Positions 60,635 to 64,000 of a stretch of DNA of 64,000 nt are shown here, piece by piece (the first letter of the stretch is position 1; the number at the start of each line of letters is the position of its first letter). This DNA is from Oscillospiraceae bacterium. GTDB taxonomy: Bacteria; Bacillota; Clostridia; Oscillospirales; Oscillospiraceae. The translations under genes and the position numbers were made by a program. The notes below the pieces were generated by a model, which worked only from the letters and a program-made list of their open reading frames with translations, did not search any database and was not told the DNA's origin. The stretch lies in assembly GCA_022800755.1 (NCBI GenBank), contig JAAWQX010000005.1:55548-119547 (forward strand). The letters are read 5' to 3'.

Positions 60635-61063
60635 ATGACAACAACAAGCAATTACAAGCTCAGCCAATGGGCCGCGACAGACCCGGTGCGGCGGACGGAT
60701 TTTAATTCCGACAACGCCAAGATCGACGCGGCCATTCACGCGCTGTCAGACTGCGTGCGGGTCGCGGTGGGATCGTATACGGGAACGGGGAAGTACGGGT
60801 CAGCCAATCCCTGCACGCTGGACTTTACGTCCACGCTGGGCCGTCCACCGCGGCTGCTGGTGGTGATGCCGGAAACTAGTAATTATTACTGGATGCTGGC
60901 AATCTATGGCGTAAAGGTAGCGCGGAGCTATCATGAGCAGAGCAATCCTTATTTGATGACGATGACTTGGTCAGGCAACAGCGTGAAGTGGTATGGTACG
61001 CACTCAGCGGATACGCAGTTAAACACCTCAGGGCGTGTATACCGATATATTGCTATTGGCTAA
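60635..61063 (+). CDS. Phage tail/fibre-like orphan protein
   Basis: The 142-residue protein begins NYKLSQWAATDPVRRTDFNSDNAKIDAAI. This N-terminal pattern is common in tail-associated proteins of Firmicute phages (my recollection of the family). The rest is rich in Gly, Tyr and Ser with beta-strand character and no membrane helix or signal peptide. No other phage gene is nearby. GGAGGA precedes the ATG. The upstream 100 bases contain GTCGCGCGCGCACGCGAC, a GC-rich self-complementary stretch. A fragment of a lost prophage or a domesticated tail protein are both possible. Confidence 0.62.
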   Translation: MTTTSNYKLSQWAATDPVRRTDFNSDNAKIDAAIHALSDCVRVAVGSYTGTGKYGSANPCTLDFTSTLGRPPRLLVVMPETSNYYWMLAIYGVKVARSYHEQSNPYLMTMTWSGNSVKWYGTHSADTQLNTSGRVYRYIAIG

Positions 61064-61094
61064 TAAAAACAGCCCCCGGGAAATCCCGGGGGCT
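61064..61094. terminator. Bidirectional intrinsic terminator
   Basis: AGCCCCCGGG and CCCGGGGGCT pair around AAAT; on the minus strand it is followed by GTTTTTATTAG. It serves the SLH protein gene and probably the tail-like gene as well. Confidence 0.9.
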
Positions 61095-61129
61095 GAACTT
61101 ATTTGTTAAGTTTTTACTTACCTAAGGAA

Positions 61130-64000
61130 TTAGGCAACAGTGTAGTTGGCAGCGTCAAACGTGAAGGTGAACTCGGTGTTATCCGCAGCCTTGATGGTCA
61201 CAACCTCACCAGTGGCGAAGTTAGAACCAGTGTGCAGCTTCACGAAGCCAGCGCCAGCGTGAGCGGTATTCCAGGCACCCCAAGTGCTGCCTTCCATGAT
61301 GCACATCGCAGTACCGTTCCAGTTGTAGCCCTTGTCGGTCTCGGAAGCGGTAGCAACCAGAGATTTCTCTGTGCCGTCCACTTCAACGGTAAACTGACCA
61401 GCGCTCAGGCCCAGAGCCTTGATGTCGTCAGCAGTCAGCCAGTAATCATCAATGTGGAAGCCGAGCTGAATGTTCTTGGAGCCGTTGCTGATGCCGGCAT
61501 AGCCGATGCTGATCGGAGCCTTCTCAGTGGTACGCTCGATGACAACGAAGTTGACCTGGTTGTTGGCATTCACGTTGTAGAATACAGTAGCCGTGTGCGT
61601 GGTGGGCACGCTGGCAACGGAGCTCTCAGTCAGAGTGCCGTTCTCGTCTCTCACATAGACCTTGCAGTCGCTGGAGGTGACGTAAGCTCTGTAGTCCTCA
61701 CCGGGCATGGTGTTGAAGCCCAGAACGTCGTTCTCGACCTTCTCAATGCCGATGGCCTTGCTCGCAACGTCCAGAGCGTCCATGCTGGCGATGTTGCCGC
61801 TGGTGCTGTAAGAAACATCCTTGAACATGCGGTCGGCAGCCAACAGGGCACGGGTCTCAGGCGTGACCTTGAACTCGTCAACGATTTCGCCGTTCACGAT
61901 GGCCTGGAACACGTAGTAGGTGCCGTCGGAATCGGTGACAGCCTTGTTGGTGTCCTTGTAGTTGACGTAGATCACGTTCTTATCGTTGGTGGTCAGTCTG
62001 GTGGCTGCCGCATCAACGTAAACGATCGTAGCAACAGTGCCGGTCTTGCAGAAGACAGTTGCGTTGGTGTTCTGCTTGTCAGCAGCGTTCTTGCTGGTGT
62101 CGATGGTGGGCATGTTCTTAATGCCGTTGTAGACTTTGAACACGGATTCCTTGTCGCTGTCCAGCGTGCGCACGATAAAGATCGTGGAGCCGTTCGCTAC
62201 GAGGTTGGACGCACCAACGATGTTAGCCATCTGGTACTTGCCGTTCTCGACCTTAACAGGAGCAGCAGAGCCAGCGGTGGTCGCATTGCTGTTGCTGTTG
62301 ACAGAAGCAACCTTGGTCAGGGTGTACTTATCCTTGCTGTTGATCGTGTAGGAAACGATATCGCCAGCTACGAACTCAGCCGCATTGTACTCGTCCTTGG
62401 TGCCGGTCAGCTGAGCCTCTTCAACGACAGTGCCGTCGGTCAGAACCAGCTGAGCAGCGGGGGTGCCGTTCCAGTAGCCAACACCGTTGGAGAAGTTGAC
62501 AACCAGAGCGTACTTGGAAGCAGCGGCGGTGGCCTTCACGTCGATAGCGTAGCCGTACTTATCCAGAACCAGGGTCACGTCGGTCTTCAGAGCAGAACCG
62601 TTGGCCGTGTTGGCCTTCTTCGCGGAGTAGTTGTAGGTCTTGTCGCCCACGACCATGCTGGTGTCAGCAGTGTAGCGGGTCAGCTGACCGGAAGCGGTCT
62701 CAGCCTTCTCAACGGACTGGATCTTGTTCTCGCCAGTCTTCAGGGAGTAGGTGTACAGAACGACATCGTCCGTAGCGAACTCAGTGGTGTTGAAAGTGCC
62801 GGAGTTGCCGTTGCGGGCAGTCACGTACACGTAAGCATCGCGGGTGCTGGTAGCGCCGACCTTGGAGGTCACGTCGCCAACATAGGTGTTGATTTCGGTC
62901 ACGGTGTAGACAGTGGTAACAACATTGATGCCGTTAACCTGAGACACAGTGTCATTGCGGAACACCTGAGTCAGAGTGCCGTTGCCGCCAATCTTAGCCT
63001 TGGAGGAAGCGTCAGTGCGCTCAACAGTCAGGTCAGCCTGCTTGGCACCATCGATGTAGTACACCACATTGTTAGTAGCCTTGCTCAGGCCCATGTCTTT
63101 ATACAGGGTCGCGATGGTTACAGGCGCGGTGTACTCCAGAACGGGCTTCTGTGCATAGGAGCCGATGACCTTGCCGTCCAGAGACCAGTCGTTGGAGGGA
63201 CGCTCGAACGCATCCTTACCGGTGCTCAGCTTCAAGGTGGTGAAGTACTTTTCGCCGAACTCAACGGTCAGGTGAGAGCCGCTGGCGTTGGTGAAGTACT
63301 TATCATTGTTGATGTTGCCTTCAAAGCCAACCGTGGAGACAACAGGAGTCGCCTTGGAGGGCTCGGTGCTGATGGTGGTATCGCCGATGGTGATGTTCAT
63401 GCCGTTGTTGATGTACTCAACCAGGGTGGCCTGCAGGGTGTTCAACGCCATGGCAGCAGCCACGTCACGGTTGAACGTGCCGGTCAGGTTCTCAGCGTTA
63501 GCAACGCCGGAAGAAACAGCCAGAGTAGTGGTCTTGATCTCCCAGCCAGCGCCGCCGATGCCTTCCTTGGCGGGGTTGTAGCCCAGAGCGTTCAGCAGCA
63601 TCAGAGCCCACTGCGTAGCGGTCAGGGTATCCTCAGGGCCGAAGCGACCGTCGCCGTAGCCGTTGATGATGCCGTTGTCAACGCAGTAGTTGATGTAGCC
63701 GCTGGCCCAGTGGGCAGCAGAAACATCGTTGAACTTGGTGGCAACCTGGGGCAGAGCAGCCGCGGTCTTAGTGCCCAGCATCATGTGGGCAATGATCGTT
63801 GCAGCCTGTGCACGAGTGAAGTTGCCGGTGGGGCCAAAGGTCCCGTCGGTGTTGCCGTTCAGCACGCCGATGGCGGTCAGAACGTCAACAGCCTCTTTGT
63901 TGGTCACAGTGCTGTAATCGGTGTACTCGGTGGACTTGTTGACAGCAAAAGCAGTCACGCCCAGAGACAGGACCATAGCGAGGACCAGAACGAGGCAAAG
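61130..64000 (-). CDS. S-layer homology (SLH) domain surface protein, start beyond the window
   Basis: At least 956 residues are visible, and the frame stays open to the right edge. Just before the first visible Met, LCLVLVLA reads into MVLSLGVTAFA, so the visible part begins within the signal peptide. Two SLH domains follow (about residues 25-75 and 85-140 from that Met), with FGPTGNFTRAQAATIIAHMM and FGPEDTLTATQWALMLLNALGYN. The remainder is Thr/Val/Asn-rich beta structure, typical of S-layer proteins, without a clear catalytic domain. SLH domains bind the cell wall. A strong terminator follows. It is probably a major surface protein. Confidence 0.93.
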   Translation of the reverse strand, partial: LCLVLVLAMVLSLGVTAFAVNKSTEYTDYSTVTNKEAVDVLTAIGVLNGNTDGTFGPTGNFTRAQAATIIAHMMLGTKTAAALPQVATKFNDVSAAHWASGYINYCVDNGIINGYGDGRFGPEDTLTATQWALMLLNALGYNPAKEGIGGAGWEIKTTTLAVSSGVANAENLTGTFNRDVAAAMALNTLQATLVEYINNGMNITIGDTTISTEPSKATPVVSTVGFEGNINNDKYFTNASGSHLTVEFGEKYFTTLKLSTGKDAFERPSNDWSLDGKVIGSYAQKPVLEYTAPVTIATLYKDMGLSKATNNVVYYIDGAKQADLTVERTDASSKAKIGGNGTLTQVFRNDTVSQVNGINVVTTVYTVTEINTYVGDVTSKVGATSTRDAYVYVTARNGNSGTFNTTEFATDDVVLYTYSLKTGENKIQSVEKAETASGQLTRYTADTSMVVGDKTYNYSAKKANTANGSALKTDVTLVLDKYGYAIDVKATAAASKYALVVNFSNGVGYWNGTPAAQLVLTDGTVVEEAQLTGTKDEYNAAEFVAGDIVSYTINSKDKYTLTKVASVNSNSNATTAGSAAPVKVENGKYQMANIVGASNLVANGSTIFIVRTLDSDKESVFKVYNGIKNMPTIDTSKNAADKQNTNATVFCKTGTVATIVYVDAAATRLTTNDKNVIYVNYKDTNKAVTDSDGTYYVFQAIVNGEIVDEFKVTPETRALLAADRMFKDVSYSTSGNIASMDALDVASKAIGIEKVENDVLGFNTMPGEDYRAYVTSSDCKVYVRDENGTLTESSVASVPTTHTATVFYNVNANNQVNFVVIERTTEKAPISIGYAGISNGSKNIQLGFHIDDYWLTADDIKALGLSAGQFTVEVDGTEKSLVATASETDKGYNWNGTAMCIMEGSTWGAWNTAHAGAGFVKLHTGSNFATGEVVTIKAADNTEFTFTFDAANYTVA

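Overview
The window is a dense, GC-rich bacterial chromosome segment whose gene content points to an anaerobic, spore-forming Firmicute of class Clostridia. An Oscillospirales/Oscillospiraceae-type gut bacterium is my inference. The support is spoIIA-type sporulation genes at the left edge, a T-box in front of valS, an RNase Y gene, MurT/GatD, YhfC, RqcP, a type III pantothenate kinase and an S-layer (SLH) protein at the right edge. Consensus sigma-A promoters (TTGACA-17-TATAAT types) and strong intrinsic terminators are easy to see throughout. I found no tRNA, rRNA, CRISPR array, transposase or integrase.

Region by region: 1-8 kb holds spoIIAA, valS with its T-box leader, trxA with an odd thioredoxin-reductase-like flavoprotein, rny, a PEBP-family protein and prmA. 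At 7.9-8.3 kb a gene-free stretch has its own promoter and terminator on the minus strand and looks like a structured non-coding RNA. At 8.4-11.4 kb are hpf, a TPR/leucine-rich-repeat membrane protein and a thioesterase. At 11.7-16.8 kb glyS, an LTA-synthase-like protein and an unusual NadE form one operon. At 16.9-20.4 kb are coaX, a TudS-related protein and gatD-murT, which amidates lipid II.

The most interesting region is 20.7-30.3 kb. It contains a BaiB-like bile-acid-CoA-ligase homologue, a regulator with two AraC DNA-binding domains, a companion cupin protein with no DNA-binding domain, three BaiA-like short-chain dehydrogenases and two BaiF/CaiB-like CoA transferases. Most of the enzyme genes are separate units, each with its own promoter and terminator. 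The promoters of the SDR and CoA-transferase genes resemble one another, and part of a 5' leader is repeated. The other bai genes (baiCD, baiH, baiE, baiG) are absent from the window. This looks like a CoA-dependent pathway for a hydroxylated carboxylic acid, possibly a bile acid, laid out unlike the classical bai operon.

The rest is mainly housekeeping and envelope functions. At 31.1-33.8 kb is an SPFH/YhfC/YbjQ/ribbon-helix-helix group, and at 33.9-37.4 kb a secreted transglutaminase-like protein, a GNAT enzyme and an orphan solute-binding lipoprotein. At 37.6-42.1 kb a MarR-controlled heterodimeric ABC exporter sits with a thioesterase. At 42.2-48.2 kb are serA-serC, mtaB, a cysteine desulfurase and an AI-2E-type exporter. 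At 48.6-55.3 kb are a D,D-carboxypeptidase, pgi, a P-loop protein, a hydrolase, an ECF sigma/membrane protein pair and a lipoprotein. At 55.7-59.9 kb are rqcP-murC and the overlapping cca-UDG-GNAT operon. At 60-64 kb are a GC-rich repeat element, two small orphan genes and the SLH protein, whose start lies beyond the window.
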